DNA of 26,088 bases from JBDSEG01 sp039920165 (GTDB lineage Bacteria > Pseudomonadota > Gammaproteobacteria > Burkholderiales > Burkholderiaceae_C): positions 1-26,088 of the forward strand of contig JBDSEG010000007.1 in NCBI GenBank assembly GCA_039920165.1, given 5' to 3'. The position numbers were made by a program, and so were the translations under genes. Positions 8,090 through 16,212 of this stretch are shown here, piece by piece (the first letter of the stretch is position 1; each line of letters starts with the position of its first letter). The notes under the pieces are model-generated. The model made no database searches, was not told where the DNA came from, and was given only the letters and a program-made list of their open reading frames with translations.

Positions 8090-8815
8090 TCAATGCGTGG
8101 TCGCCGTCGCCGCGCAAGCGTGCGCGCCGCCCAGGACCAGTCGTTCGATATTCGGGTCGGCAAGCAGTTCGCCGGGAGGCTTATGGGGCGCCGAGAAATC
8201 GACCTGGCCCGAATCGGTCGAGATATCTTCCACCAACTTGATGCCCGCTGCTTCGGCCGCCTTGTTGAACGAGTCGCTCCCGCCCTTGCCGAAATCGTTC
8301 TTGACGAAGGTCACCGCGACCGTCCTCGCCTTCAGGTTACTGGCGACATAGCGCGCCACCTTGGGCATCGCCGTCGTCTGTGTGAAGCGGGTGCGGAAGA
8401 TACATGAATTGCCCTGCTGGGTGATGGACGCCGCTTCGCCGCCGGTAAAGTTGGGAATCTCGGCGCGCTTGGTCTCGGCCATGCTGGCCATGATCGAACC
8501 CAAGAAAGTCGGGCCGATGACCGCGAACACGCCATCGTCGACCGCCTTGGTCGCCAGGCCCTTCGCCACGCCCGGGTTCGACTGAGTGTCTGGCACGGTC
8601 GCCTCGATCTTGCGGCCGAGGATGCCGCTGGCCGCGTTGATTTCCTTGAGCGCCATCTCGGCGCCGTTCTTCGCATTCGTCCCGGCCGATGCGCCGGCGC
8701 CAGAGAGCTCCTGCAGGATCGCGAGCTTGGCGGTCTGCTGGGCCTGCGCGGCGTTGGCGGCGAGCAGGGTGGCCGCGGCGGCGATGCGGGCAAGGATGGT
8801 CAGTTGCAGTTTCAC
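8090..8815 (-). pseudogene. Chimeric, truncated branched-chain-type ABC substrate-binding protein
   Basis: GTG at 8815 begins a signal peptide (about residues 1-25, ending AANAAQA) followed by a Leu/Ile/Val-type periplasmic binding domain: LAILQELSGAGASAGTNAKN, GAEMALKEINAASGILGRK, VIGPTFLGSIMASM and TEL-type lobes to STDSGQVDFSAP. Family members run to about 370-400 residues, but homology stops near residue 206 (about position 8190). The remaining tail, PGELLADPNIERLVLGG, does not fit a binding protein; it resembles the last residues of LivF/LivG-type ATPases, which end in (G)xELLxDPxVxxxYLGG. This suggests a deletion that removed the rest of the binding protein, the permeases and most of an ATPase. 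The product would be non-functional for transport. The tail assignment is from pattern memory, not a search. Confidence 0.7.
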
Positions 8816-8907
8816 GGTGTCTTCGGATGCGCGGTCGGTCAGCTGGCGTTGGAATGCCGGCAACGATAGGCAGCGCCCGGTTGACCACAAGGTGCTGACC
8901 CCATTTC

Positions 8908-8941
8908 GCGCGATCATCGCGCAGGCTGCGCGATCAGCGCA
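8908..8941 (+). promoter_or_regulatory. Two palindromes at the head of the quinate/shikimate operon
   Basis: GCGCGAT-C-ATCGCGC (8908-8922) is a perfect 7-1-7 inverted repeat. TGCGC-GATCA-GCGCA (8927-8941) is a 5-5-5 inverted repeat. The two share GCGCGATCA starting exactly 20 bases apart (8908 and 8928), about two helical turns. They lie between the divergent binding-protein gene and the IclR remnant. They may be operators for an IclR-type regulator; no binding evidence exists in the sequence, and GC-rich palindromes arise by chance more often here. Confidence 0.35.
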
Positions 8942-8964
8942 CCCTTTGCGGGTTTCCGCTGAAA

Positions 8965-9189
8965 TTGCGATGGACGAGAGCTTCGCGTGCGCTGGGCTGC
9001 TGGGTCACCGAGCAGCAGCTCGACCCCGCCCTGCGCGGCATCGCTTTGCCGCTGATCGACCACGAGGGCGAATGCAAGGGTGCGATCGGCATGACGATGA
9101 CGATGCTGCCGAATACCCGCGAGCAGCTCGTCGCTCGCATGCTGCCGCTGCTGTGCGAAGCAGCGCTCGCGCTGCGCGGGATCTTGTAG
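8965..9189 (+). pseudogene. C-terminal remnant of an IclR-family regulator
   Basis: The frame ending at 9189 reads ALGCWVTEQQLDPALRGIAL, PLIDHEGECKGAIGMTMTML and PNTREQLVARMLPLL. This matches the end of the effector-binding domain of IclR-family regulators of the PcaR/PobR kind, where GxRGIAVPL and GAIG motifs are typical. Only about 65 residues of an expected 250-270 remain. No helix-turn-helix or start codon with ribosome site precedes it, and homology fades upstream of about 8995. It sits divergently beside the aromatic catabolic operon that such a regulator would be expected to control. Confidence 0.7.
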
Positions 9190-9190
9190 G

Positions 9191-9592
9191 CTAACCAAGC
9201 CGCGCCCAAAGTGCACGCACCCTGCGCGCACGGTCCTCGAACACATACGAAGCTGCCAGCGCCAGCAGGCCCGACACGAGCCCGGTCAGAAGCGGCTCGC
9301 CCCACGCGATCGCATAGTGGCTGGCGTGCGACCACGCATCGCCGCCGGTGGTCAGCAACGCGACGGCGGCGGCATTGCCGAACCGGTTGCGAAAGACCGC
9401 CTTCGCAGGCGTGAAGCTCAGCACCAGGACAAGCAGCCCGGTCGCCACGCCCGTCCCCAGGGCCGTCGTCCAGTGCGGCAGGCTGCCGAGATTGAACAGG
9501 CTGCCCGGCATGCACGTCATGCAGGCGCTGGTCGGCTGCCAGAAGCGTTGGGCAAGCAGCTTGACTCGCAATCTCCATCCATCCGTCATCAT
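9191..9592 (-). CDS. Small membrane protein of unknown function
   Basis: Protein of 133 residues starting MMTDGW at 9592, with CAGGA a few bases upstream; ATG at 9589 is an alternative. It has hydrophobic segments near ALGTGVATGLLVLVLSFTP, a weaker one around RFGNAAAVALLTTGGDAWSH, and PLLTGLVSGLLALAASYVF, followed by an Arg-rich C-terminus. A CMTCMPGS motif near the N-terminus carries two cysteines and may bind metal or be redox active. I do not recognise the family. It is transcribed divergently from the DedA-rhodanese gene across an 86-base gap. A longer in-frame upstream extension exists but would overlap that gene and reads as low-complexity shadow sequence. Confidence 0.65.
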   Translation of the reverse strand: MMTDGWRLRVKLLAQRFWQPTSACMTCMPGSLFNLGSLPHWTTALGTGVATGLLVLVLSFTPAKAVFRNRFGNAAAVALLTTGGDAWSHASHYAIAWGEPLLTGLVSGLLALAASYVFEDRARRVRALWARLG

Positions 9593-9678
9593 TCGCAATC
9601 CTGCCGTGCACCAAGCCGAATTCTCGGTGCGCTTCGGTGGGTCGCGGCAGCTCGCCCGAACTTTCGCACGATTCCCGC

Positions 9679-10638
9679 ATGGACACCCTTCTCGCATTGG
9701 CCGCCCAGCACGGCGTGCTGCTGGTTTTTGCATCGACCTTCGCGGCGCGCCTGGGTCTGCCCGTACCGGCGGCGCCGGTGGTGGTGATGGTGGGTGCACT
9801 CGGCATGTGGGGCACGGCCACGCAGGTCGCGGTAGTCGCCGGCGCGATCGTCGCCAACCTGCTCGGCGATGCGGTCTGGTTCGTCGCTGGACGGCGCTAC
9901 GGCTTGCGCGTCATGCGGGTCCTGTGCCGGCTTTCGCTGTCGCCCGACTCGTGCGTGCGCCAAAGCGAGAACTTCATCGCCCGCTGGGGCGGCGGTGCCC
10001 TCGTGGCCGCCAAATTCGTCCCCGGCGTTTCGACCATCGCCGCGCCGATGGCCGGCGCCCTGGGCATGTCGACGGCGCGTTTCCTGGCTTTCGACACCGT
10101 CGGCGCAGCGCTGTGGACGACCGTCTTTCTCGCCCTCGGCATCGTCTTCAGCCGACAGCTGCAGGCGCTGCTCGAGACGCTCGCGAATGTGGGGCTGCTG
10201 ACCGGCGGCGTCGCACAGGCGCTGTTTGCTGTCTACCTCGGCGTGCGCTGGGTGCGCCGGCGCGGCCTGCTGCTCGCGCTCGCCATGCCGCGCCTGAGCG
10301 TCGCCGAACTGCGTGCGATGCTCGATGCCGACGCGATGCCGACGGTGGTCGACGTGCGCTCGGCGACCAGCGTTCGCCTCGATCCGCGGCGGGTGCCGGG
10401 GGCGATCGCGATCGAGTTGCGCGAAATCGGCCGCCGCGCCGGCGAGCTGCCGAAGGAGTTGGCCGTGGTGCTGTACTGCAATTGCCCGAACGAAGTTTCG
10501 GCGGCGCAGGCGGCACGGGTGCTGGCGGGCGCGGGCTTCGCCGATACCCGACTACTCGAAGGCGGGCTCGACGCCTGGGCTGCGGCTGGCGCGCCGCTCG
10601 AGATGCACTCCGTTCCCGACCCGCCAGGTCGGCGCTGA
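9679..10638 (+). CDS. DedA-family membrane protein fused to a rhodanese domain
   Basis: Protein of 319 residues. Residues 1 to about 200 form a DedA/SNARE-associated membrane domain with GLPVPAAPVVVMVG, NLLGDAVWFVAGRRYG, the signature FVPGVSTIAAPMAGALGM and a last helix before VRWVRRRG. Residues about 210-310 form a rhodanese domain: LRAMLDADAMPTVVDVRS, RVPGAIAIEL and VVLYCNCPNEVSAAQAA, with the candidate catalytic Cys at C267 and a second at C269, then LEGGLDAWAAAG. DedA proteins are flippase-like membrane proteins; the cytosolic rhodanese may sense or transfer sulfane sulfur. The ATG at 9679 is at the start of DedA homology. This fusion is known in proteobacteria. Its substrate cannot be read from sequence. 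Confidence 0.9.
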   Translation: MDTLLALAAQHGVLLVFASTFAARLGLPVPAAPVVVMVGALGMWGTATQVAVVAGAIVANLLGDAVWFVAGRRYGLRVMRVLCRLSLSPDSCVRQSENFIARWGGGALVAAKFVPGVSTIAAPMAGALGMSTARFLAFDTVGAALWTTVFLALGIVFSRQLQALLETLANVGLLTGGVAQALFAVYLGVRWVRRRGLLLALAMPRLSVAELRAMLDADAMPTVVDVRSATSVRLDPRRVPGAIAIELREIGRRAGELPKELAVVLYCNCPNEVSAAQAARVLAGAGFADTRLLEGGLDAWAAAGAPLEMHSVPDPPGRR

Positions 10639-10794
10639 GCGTTCGCGCACGGCGCGCCGATCCCGGCGATCACCCCGAACGAACCGCGACAAAACCCACG
10701 CGGCGCCCGCTCGCAGCCGCGCGCGCCTCAACTTGCACGGCAGCGCACCGATACGCCGGCATCGGCCCATCGGTCGCAAGCGAATGGATGTCAA

Positions 10795-11262
10795 GTGTTG
10801 CGTCGGCTCCGGACCTTGGGTCAAGCGTTGCTTCGATCGATCGGGTCGCGTCCTGCGCCCCCGGCGAGCGAAGACGCCGCAGGCGAGTGGGCCGCGCTGC
10901 GCACCTCGCAGTCGGGCGACGACCAGTTGCTCGGCGCTGCGGCACAGGCCTGGCTAGAGCACCTGCCCCAGCATGCGCAACCGCGGCGCCTCGCTTCGCG
11001 GCATCCGCGCATTGTCAATCGACTGGCCGAGGTGTGGGCGGATTCGCGCACCGCGGCCAACGCGATCGACATGCTGATGATCGATGAGCGCGGCGGGCGC
11101 ACCGGCTTCTCGCCGGCGATTCGCGCCGAGCTGATGCGGCTGCAATACCTGCAGCGCGAACTCGCGAGCGATGCGGCGCGCCCGCGCACGCCCGCCACTG
11201 CGCCGTCGCCGCAGCCTGCAGCAACGCAGCCGCAAGCCGATCACCACCACAGTGACGCCTGA
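10795..11262 (+). CDS. Conserved hypothetical protein
   Basis: Protein of 155 residues starting at GTG 10795; no ATG is in frame nearby, and TTG at 10798 is an alternative. The core (about residues 45-128) is predicted mostly helical, with RHPRIVNRLAEVWADSRTAA, IDMLMIDERGGRTGFSPAIR and AELMRLQYLQREL. The tail is low complexity (Pro/Ala/Gln/His). The RIxNRLA...W and DxRGGRxGF pattern resembles small betaproteobacterial hypotheticals I have seen, but I cannot assign a function. It faces gshA tail to tail with a 29-base gap, and follows the DedA gene after 156 bases in which I see no other feature. Confidence 0.7.
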   Translation: MLRRLRTLGQALLRSIGSRPAPPASEDAAGEWAALRTSQSGDDQLLGAAAQAWLEHLPQHAQPRRLASRHPRIVNRLAEVWADSRTAANAIDMLMIDERGGRTGFSPAIRAELMRLQYLQRELASDAARPRTPATAPSPQPAATQPQADHHHSDA

Positions 11263-11291
11263 GGGCGTGACGGGACGACGCGACCGCCGCC

Positions 11292-12845
11292 TCAGCGGTG
11301 GGCGTTCGGGAACAGGTTGTCGGGCGCGAGGTATTCGTTCAGATAGCGGTCGAACGGCAGCCGGTCGCTCGCCTCGATGCGCTTTTGCTCAGCCATCGAA
11401 TCGCGCGCCAGCGCGTCCATCGTCCCCTGCGCGTCGGGGTCGAGCGGCAGCGCGAGCAAGGCCTGCTTGGTCGCGTCGCAATGCGCCCGGGCAAAGTGCA
11501 CATACGAGTTGTCGTGCTCGTCGCGCATCGATGCGAGCACGCGCGCCGACGGCAGCGCGTCGGGGTTGTCGAGTGCGGCCAGCGCATCGGCGAGCGCCTC
11601 GCGGTGGAGCGTGTCACCCGTGCCGGCGTCAAGTGCGTTTGCGATCGGCGCACATACGTCGAGCACCTGCCGGCCCCAATCGGCGAGGGCGATCTCGCTG
11701 CCGTCGCGCTCCAGACGCACCCCGGGCTCGCGCCCGCGCGCCGCGACCCGGTGCTGGTTGCGTGCGAGCGCGGCGATCTCCTCGGGCGTATCGGCGGGGC
11801 TGTCGGCGAGCAGGCAGTGCAGCAGGAAGATATCGAGAAAGCGCAAGGTTGGCGCGGCGATGCCTACCGGCTCGAACGGGTCAAGGTCCATACAGCGCAC
11901 CTCGACATATTCGACCCCGCGCTCGCGCAGCGCGTGCAGCGGACGTTCGCCGGGGCGCGTCACGCGCTTGGGCCGGATCGTGCCGTAGAACTCGTTCTCG
12001 ATCTGCAGCAGGCTGGTCGCGAGCTGGTTGTAGTCGCCGCCCGGGTTCAGGACGCCCAGGCGCTCGTAGGCCGGGTAGGGCCGCGTGAGCGCATCCTGCA
12101 GCGAGGCGGCATAGCGTTCCAGGCTGTTGTAGCTGACCGCGAGCGTGCCCTGCGCATCGCTCTGGTAGCCCAGGCGCCCCATGCGAAGCGAGGTGCCGTG
12201 CGGCATGTAGAGGGTGTTATGGCGCAGCACCTGAAGCTCGTGCGCCCGCTCGGCGACGAAGCTCGAACACAGTGCCGGCGAGGCGCCGAAGAGATACAGC
12301 AGCAAGAAGGCGTGGCGGCGGAAATTGCGGATCAGGTCGAAGTAGCGCTCGGTCGTGATGCCCGGCATCGACCAGTTGTAGTGGATGCCCGAGATCGTCT
12401 GCATGCGCCGCCCGTACCGGTGCCCGAGGCCCATCCGGTACACGCTCTTGGAGCGCCCGACATTCGACCAGCCATAGCGCCCGATCGGGATCGCCTCGGC
12501 GACCGGCAACCCGCACGGCATGCTGCCGACCCACAGCACCTCGTTGCCGATGACGCGCAGCACGCCCTGGTGGATCAGCGTCAGCTCGGCCAGGCACGCT
12601 TCGGCGCTAGTGTGAACGCCGGTGACGAGCTCGATCTGCGACTCCGAGAAGTCGGTCGTGATGTGCGGATGCGTGAGCGCCGAGCCGAGCGCGGCCGGGT
12701 GCGGCGTGAGCGCGAGCGAGCCGTCGGGATTGGCGCGCAGGCTTTCCTTCTCGATGCCGCGCCGCATGCCCTTCAGATCGGTGGGCGACAGCGCCTTCAG
12801 GCGGTCTTGCAATGTGCTCATAGCGCTCGAGGAAGAAGAAGTCAT
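11292..12845 (-). CDS. gshA: Glutamate-cysteine ligase (E. coli type)
   Basis: ATP-dependent gamma-glutamylcysteine synthetase, the first step of glutathione synthesis in the cytoplasm. Length is 517 residues, matching the E. coli-type family. Visible family features are GIEKESLR near the start, HPHITTDFSESQIELVTG, GRYGWSNVGRSKSVYRMGLG, ISGIHYNWSMP, LRMGRLGYQ and YVEVRCMDLDPFEP. The ATG at 12845 lies 5 bases after the ABC permease stop; ATG at 12821 (MSTLQDRL) is a reasonable alternative closer to homology, as the first residues (TSSSSSA) are low complexity. The tight spacing implies co-transcription with the exporter pair. A glutathione reductase gene lies about 10 kb away on the other strand. 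Confidence 0.93.
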   Translation of the reverse strand: MTSSSSSAMSTLQDRLKALSPTDLKGMRRGIEKESLRANPDGSLALTPHPAALGSALTHPHITTDFSESQIELVTGVHTSAEACLAELTLIHQGVLRVIGNEVLWVGSMPCGLPVAEAIPIGRYGWSNVGRSKSVYRMGLGHRYGRRMQTISGIHYNWSMPGITTERYFDLIRNFRRHAFLLLYLFGASPALCSSFVAERAHELQVLRHNTLYMPHGTSLRMGRLGYQSDAQGTLAVSYNSLERYAASLQDALTRPYPAYERLGVLNPGGDYNQLATSLLQIENEFYGTIRPKRVTRPGERPLHALRERGVEYVEVRCMDLDPFEPVGIAAPTLRFLDIFLLHCLLADSPADTPEEIAALARNQHRVAARGREPGVRLERDGSEIALADWGRQVLDVCAPIANALDAGTGDTLHREALADALAALDNPDALPSARVLASMRDEHDNSYVHFARAHCDATKQALLALPLDPDAQGTMDALARDSMAEQKRIEASDRLPFDRYLNEYLAPDNLFPNAHR

Positions 12846-12850
12846 GTCAG

Positions 12851-13612
12851 TCACGCCTTGAGCCGGTAGCCGGTCTTGAAGATCAGGCCGATCACGGCCA
12901 GGCAAGCGGCGAGGAATACCATCGTCATCGCCAGGCTGACGCCCACGCTCACGTCGGAGGTGCCGTAGAAGGCCCAGCGAAATCCGCTCACCAGATAGAC
13001 CACCGGGTTCGCGAGGCTCACCTGATGCCAGGGCGCAGGCAGCATGTTGATGGAATAGAAGCTGCCGCCGAGAAAGGCGAGTGGTGTCACGATCATCGCA
13101 GGCACGATCTGCAGCTTCTCGAAGCCGTCGGCCCAGATGCCGATGATGAAACCGAACAGGCTGAAGGTGACCGACGTGAGCACCAGGAAGGCGAACATCC
13201 ACACCGGGTGCACGATCGAGTAGTCGACGAACAGTCGTGCCGTCGCGAGAATGACGAGCGCCAGCAGGATCGACTTGCTCGCCGCCGCGCCGACGTAGCC
13301 GATCACGATCTCCAGCGGCGAAACCGGCGCCGACAGCATCTCGTAAATCGTTCCGGAGAACTTGGGCATATAGATGCCGAACGACGCATTCGAGATGCTT
13401 TGCGTGAGGATCGCCAGCATGGTCAGACCCGGCACGATGAAGGCGGCGTAGCTCACGCCGTCGACCTGCGCCATGCGCGAGCCGATGGCCGAGCCGAAGA
13501 CGATGAAATACAGCGAGGTCGAGATCACCGGCGCGGCGATGCTTTGCAACAGCGTGCGCCAGGTGCGGGCCATCTCGAAGCCGTAGATGGCGCGGACGCC
13601 GGGCAGATTCAT
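12851..13612 (-). CDS. ABC-2 type exporter permease (YadH-like)
   Basis: Inner-membrane permease of 253 residues with six hydrophobic segments and the ABC-2 family pattern: LLQSIAAPVISTSLYFIVFG, YAAFIVPGLTMLAILTQSI, MLSAPVSPLEIVIGYVG, then FLVLTSVTFSLFGFIIGIW and a C-terminal YLVSGFRWAFYG (the GxRWAFYG stretch is characteristic of this family). The ATG at 13612 overlaps the ATPase stop (ATGA), so the two are translated in a fixed ratio and form one transporter. It resembles E. coli YadH. The substrate is unknown. gshA starts 5 bases downstream, in the same transcript. Confidence 0.9.
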   Translation of the reverse strand: MNLPGVRAIYGFEMARTWRTLLQSIAAPVISTSLYFIVFGSAIGSRMAQVDGVSYAAFIVPGLTMLAILTQSISNASFGIYMPKFSGTIYEMLSAPVSPLEIVIGYVGAAASKSILLALVILATARLFVDYSIVHPVWMFAFLVLTSVTFSLFGFIIGIWADGFEKLQIVPAMIVTPLAFLGGSFYSINMLPAPWHQVSLANPVVYLVSGFRWAFYGTSDVSVGVSLAMTMVFLAACLAVIGLIFKTGYRLKA

Positions 13613-14595
13613 GCGGTGGCCTGCGCCGTGGGGTTCACCAGACTGACGAAGATATCTTCCAGCGAGCTCTGCGCCGTGTGCAGGTCCTTGAAGCCGATCC
13701 CGAGTTCGCCCAGGCGGCGCAGCAGCGCGGCGATGCCGGCGTGCTCGTCGCGCGCATCGAAGGTATAGACGATCTCGTGCCCGTTGCCGGCAAGCGCGAG
13801 CCGGTACGGCGCGAGTTCGGCCGGCACCTCTTCGAGCCGGTTCTGCAGTGCGAGCGTGAGCTGCTTGCGGCCGAGTTTTTGCATCAGCACCGCCTTCTCC
13901 TCGACCAGGATCAGCTCGCCGCGGCGGATCACCCCGATGCGCTGCGCCATCTCCTCGGCCTCCTCGATGTAATGAGTGGTCAGGATGATGGTCACGCCGC
14001 TGCGCTGCAGCCCGCGCACCATCACCCACATGTCGCGCCGCAGTTCAACGTCGACACCGGCGGTCGGCTCGTCGAGGAAGAGGATGGTCGGCTCGTGGCT
14101 GAGCGCCTTGGCGATCATGACGCGGCGCTTCATGCCGCCCGACAGGGTGCGGATACGCGCATCCTTCTTGTCCCACAACGACAGGTCGCGCAGCACCTTC
14201 TCGATGAAGGAGGGGTTCCGCGCGCGGCCGAACAGGCCGCGGCTGAAGCTGACCGTGTGGTGCACGGTCTCGAAGGCATCGGTCGAGATTTCCTGCGGCA
14301 CGAGGCCGATCTTGCTGCGAGCGGCGCGGTAGTCGGTGACGATATCGTGGCCGTCGGCCACGACCGTTCCGGCGCTCGCGCCGACGATGCCGCAGACGAT
14401 GCTGATCAGCGTCGTCTTGCCGGCGCCGTTCGGCCCCAGGAGCGCGAAGATCTCGCCGCGACGGATATCGAGGTCGACGTGGGCCAGGGCCCGGAAGCCC
14501 GTCGCATAGGTCTTGCTCAGTCCGCGGATCGAGACGATGGCATCGCCAGGAGGCGGCGCAGCGCGGCCGGGGTCGGACTCGGTTCCTGGGGTCAT
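13609..14595 (-). CDS. ABC transporter ATP-binding protein (YadG-like)
   Basis: Nucleotide-binding subunit of 328 residues driving the adjacent ABC-2 permease. It shows Walker A GPNGAGKTT, the Q-loop GLVPQEIS, the signature LSGGMKRR, Walker B ILFLDEPTAGVD and the H-loop LTTHYIEEAE, followed by a C-terminal extension ending in SSLEDIFVSLV as in the CcmA/YadG group. The ATG at 14595 (MTPGTESD) is the first start near homology; the open frame extends 14 codons further but without a ribosome site. It is the first gene of a three-gene transcript with the permease and gshA. The 202 bases upstream (14596-14797) should contain its promoter; I see no clear hexamers there. Confidence 0.92.
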   Translation of the reverse strand: MTPGTESDPGRAAPPPGDAIVSIRGLSKTYATGFRALAHVDLDIRRGEIFALLGPNGAGKTTLISIVCGIVGASAGTVVADGHDIVTDYRAARSKIGLVPQEISTDAFETVHHTVSFSRGLFGRARNPSFIEKVLRDLSLWDKKDARIRTLSGGMKRRVMIAKALSHEPTILFLDEPTAGVDVELRRDMWVMVRGLQRSGVTIILTTHYIEEAEEMAQRIGVIRRGELILVEEKAVLMQKLGRKQLTLALQNRLEEVPAELAPYRLALAGNGHEIVYTFDARDEHAGIAALLRRLGELGIGFKDLHTAQSSLEDIFVSLVNPTAQATA

Positions 14596-14797
14596 GGCGC
14601 GGATTGTTGACCAGCGCGGCCGAACACGTCGGCGCACGCGCGATGCGCTTGCCGGCGCGCTGGATCAAGGGGGTGGCGACGGTGCCGGCACGGGTTGCTG
14701 CCGGTCTGTTCGGCTCGGGTCGTCGACTCGCCGCGCCACCGTCCAGGCCATCCTAGGCCGATGCGCTGGCCTTCGCGACCCCCGGTTTCGATGTCAT

Positions 14798-16084
14798 TCA
14801 ACGGATCGCAGGTGACGCCAGCGTCTGCAGCCGCTCGCGCGCACCCGCCGGCACCTTGCCGGCCAGAGCGAGCGCGGCGCCGCTTTGCAACATGCGCTGG
14901 AAGATATCGCGCACCTGGCTCGCGTCGACCGATTCGATCGCGGCCTCGACCTCGTCGGCTGATCGGATCCGGCCGTGCACGTACAGATCCTGCGCCGCGT
15001 CCTCGAGCCGGCGGAAGCCACGCTCCTGTTCGCGCAGACGGCGCACCGCGATCTGGTTGCGGGCCCGCGCCAGCGCATCGTCGTCGATCCCCTCGGCATG
15101 ACTGCGCAGCAGACGCATCACCTCGGTGAAAAATTCGTCGAGGTGCTCTGGCGTGGTCGAGGCCTCGATCACGAACTGGCCGCACAGGTCGCTCACGTCG
15201 GCCGAGCACGCGGCGTAGTACACGAGGCCTCGGCGTTCGCGCAACTCGTGCATCAGCGGCGAGCTCATCCCTTCGCCGAAGACCGCGGCGGCGACCACGC
15301 TGGCCTGGTAGTCCTGCAGCAGCGTGGGTGTCGGGTAGCCGAGAACGACATGGCTCTGGCTGCTGCCGGCAACGCGCCGGGTCCGCACGCCGCCGACGTA
15401 GACCGGCGCTTCGATCCGGTTCGGCGCGCCACGCGGCATCGAAGCGAACGCCGCCTCCACGTCGGCGAGCGCGCGCTGCGGGTCGATCCGTCCGGCCACG
15501 CCCACCACCACGTTGGCCCCGCTGTACTGCCGGCCCACATAGTCGAGCAGGTCGGCGCGCGTGAGGCGCTCGATGCCAGCGCGCGTGCCGATTACCGGCC
15601 GCGCGAGCGCATGCGCGGGGTAGCAGGCGCTGTCGAAAAGCTTGAACGCGGTCGACAGCGGATCGTCCTCGTCCTCGATATATTCCTGCAGGATGACCTG
15701 GCGCTCGCGCTCGATCTCGGCGGGCGGAAAGCTGCTGTTGCGAACGATGTCGCCGAGCATTGCGATGAAGGCCGAGGCATCTCGCGCCCGCCCGAGCATG
15801 TGGTAGGCCGTGTGGTCCTTGTCGGTGTGTGCATTGACCTCGGCGCCGAGTTGTTCGGCATCGAGGTTGATCTGGCGGCAGTCGCGCGCGTGCGTGCCCT
15901 TGAACGCCATGTGCTCGACGAAATGGCTGATCCCGGCCAGGCGGGCGCTCTCGTTGCGGCTGCCCGTGCGGACGAAAACGCTGACGCTCGCGCTGTCGAC
16001 GTGCGGGGCGGGAATGGCGACGACGCGAACGCCGTTCGCGAGGGTGTGGACGACGGGTTCGGGTTCGCGGTACAGGTCGGTCAT
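14798..16084 (-). CDS. M16-family zinc peptidase
   Basis: Processing-peptidase-type metalloprotease of 428 residues. The inverted zinc motif HFVEH has H54, E57 and H58, and the third ligand E134 in VILQEYIEDEDDP lies 76 residues later, which is the family spacing. The second half carries the Arg/Tyr region MHELRERRGLVYYAA typical of the C-terminal M16 lobe. There is no signal peptide, so it is probably cytoplasmic, unlike the secreted PqqL type. Many bacteria carry it with a catalytically dead partner; none is adjacent here. The ATG at 16084 is 128 bases from the divergent decarboxylase-like gene, so the gap holds two promoters. Confidence 0.92.
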   Translation of the reverse strand: MTDLYREPEPVVHTLANGVRVVAIPAPHVDSASVSVFVRTGSRNESARLAGISHFVEHMAFKGTHARDCRQINLDAEQLGAEVNAHTDKDHTAYHMLGRARDASAFIAMLGDIVRNSSFPPAEIERERQVILQEYIEDEDDPLSTAFKLFDSACYPAHALARPVIGTRAGIERLTRADLLDYVGRQYSGANVVVGVAGRIDPQRALADVEAAFASMPRGAPNRIEAPVYVGGVRTRRVAGSSQSHVVLGYPTPTLLQDYQASVVAAAVFGEGMSSPLMHELRERRGLVYYAACSADVSDLCGQFVIEASTTPEHLDEFFTEVMRLLRSHAEGIDDDALARARNQIAVRRLREQERGFRRLEDAAQDLYVHGRIRSADEVEAAIESVDASQVRDIFQRMLQSGAALALAGKVPAGARERLQTLASPAIR

Positions 16085-16176
16085 CGATAAAGTGGGGCCG
16101 CAGGCAGGATCGCGATGCTAAGCGCGCCGCGGCAGACCCGCATGCGCCGTCGAATGTCGTGGCAGCACGGGCTCGA

Positions 16177-16197
16177 TATACTTAGTCGTCTAAGTAT
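16177..16197 (+). promoter_or_regulatory. Perfect palindromic operator overlapping a -10 element
   Basis: ATACTTAG (16178-16185), a TCGT spacer and CTAAGTAT (16190-16197) form a perfect 8-4-8 inverted repeat, AT-rich in an otherwise GC-rich gap. TATACT at 16177-16182 is a good match to a sigma-70 -10 hexamer and overlaps the left arm, so a bound repressor would block polymerase. It lies 15 bases before the start at 16213. Palindromes of this size and composition are typical MarR-family sites, and a MarR gene closes the operon. Confidence 0.7.
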
Positions 16198-16212
16198 CGG
16201 CAGGCAGGCACC

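Noticed and set aside
11252..11270. Small hairpin between the hypothetical gene and gshA as terminator
   Set aside because: A stem of only about five pairs (ACGCC/GGCGT) with no T run on either side.
11298..12869. 523-codon frame antisense to gshA
   Set aside because: No recognisable domain, and gshA on the opposite strand has complete family motifs.
14975..16090. 371-codon frame antisense to the M16 peptidase
   Set aside because: The peptidase has its full zinc motif at correct spacing; the antisense frame shows no domain.
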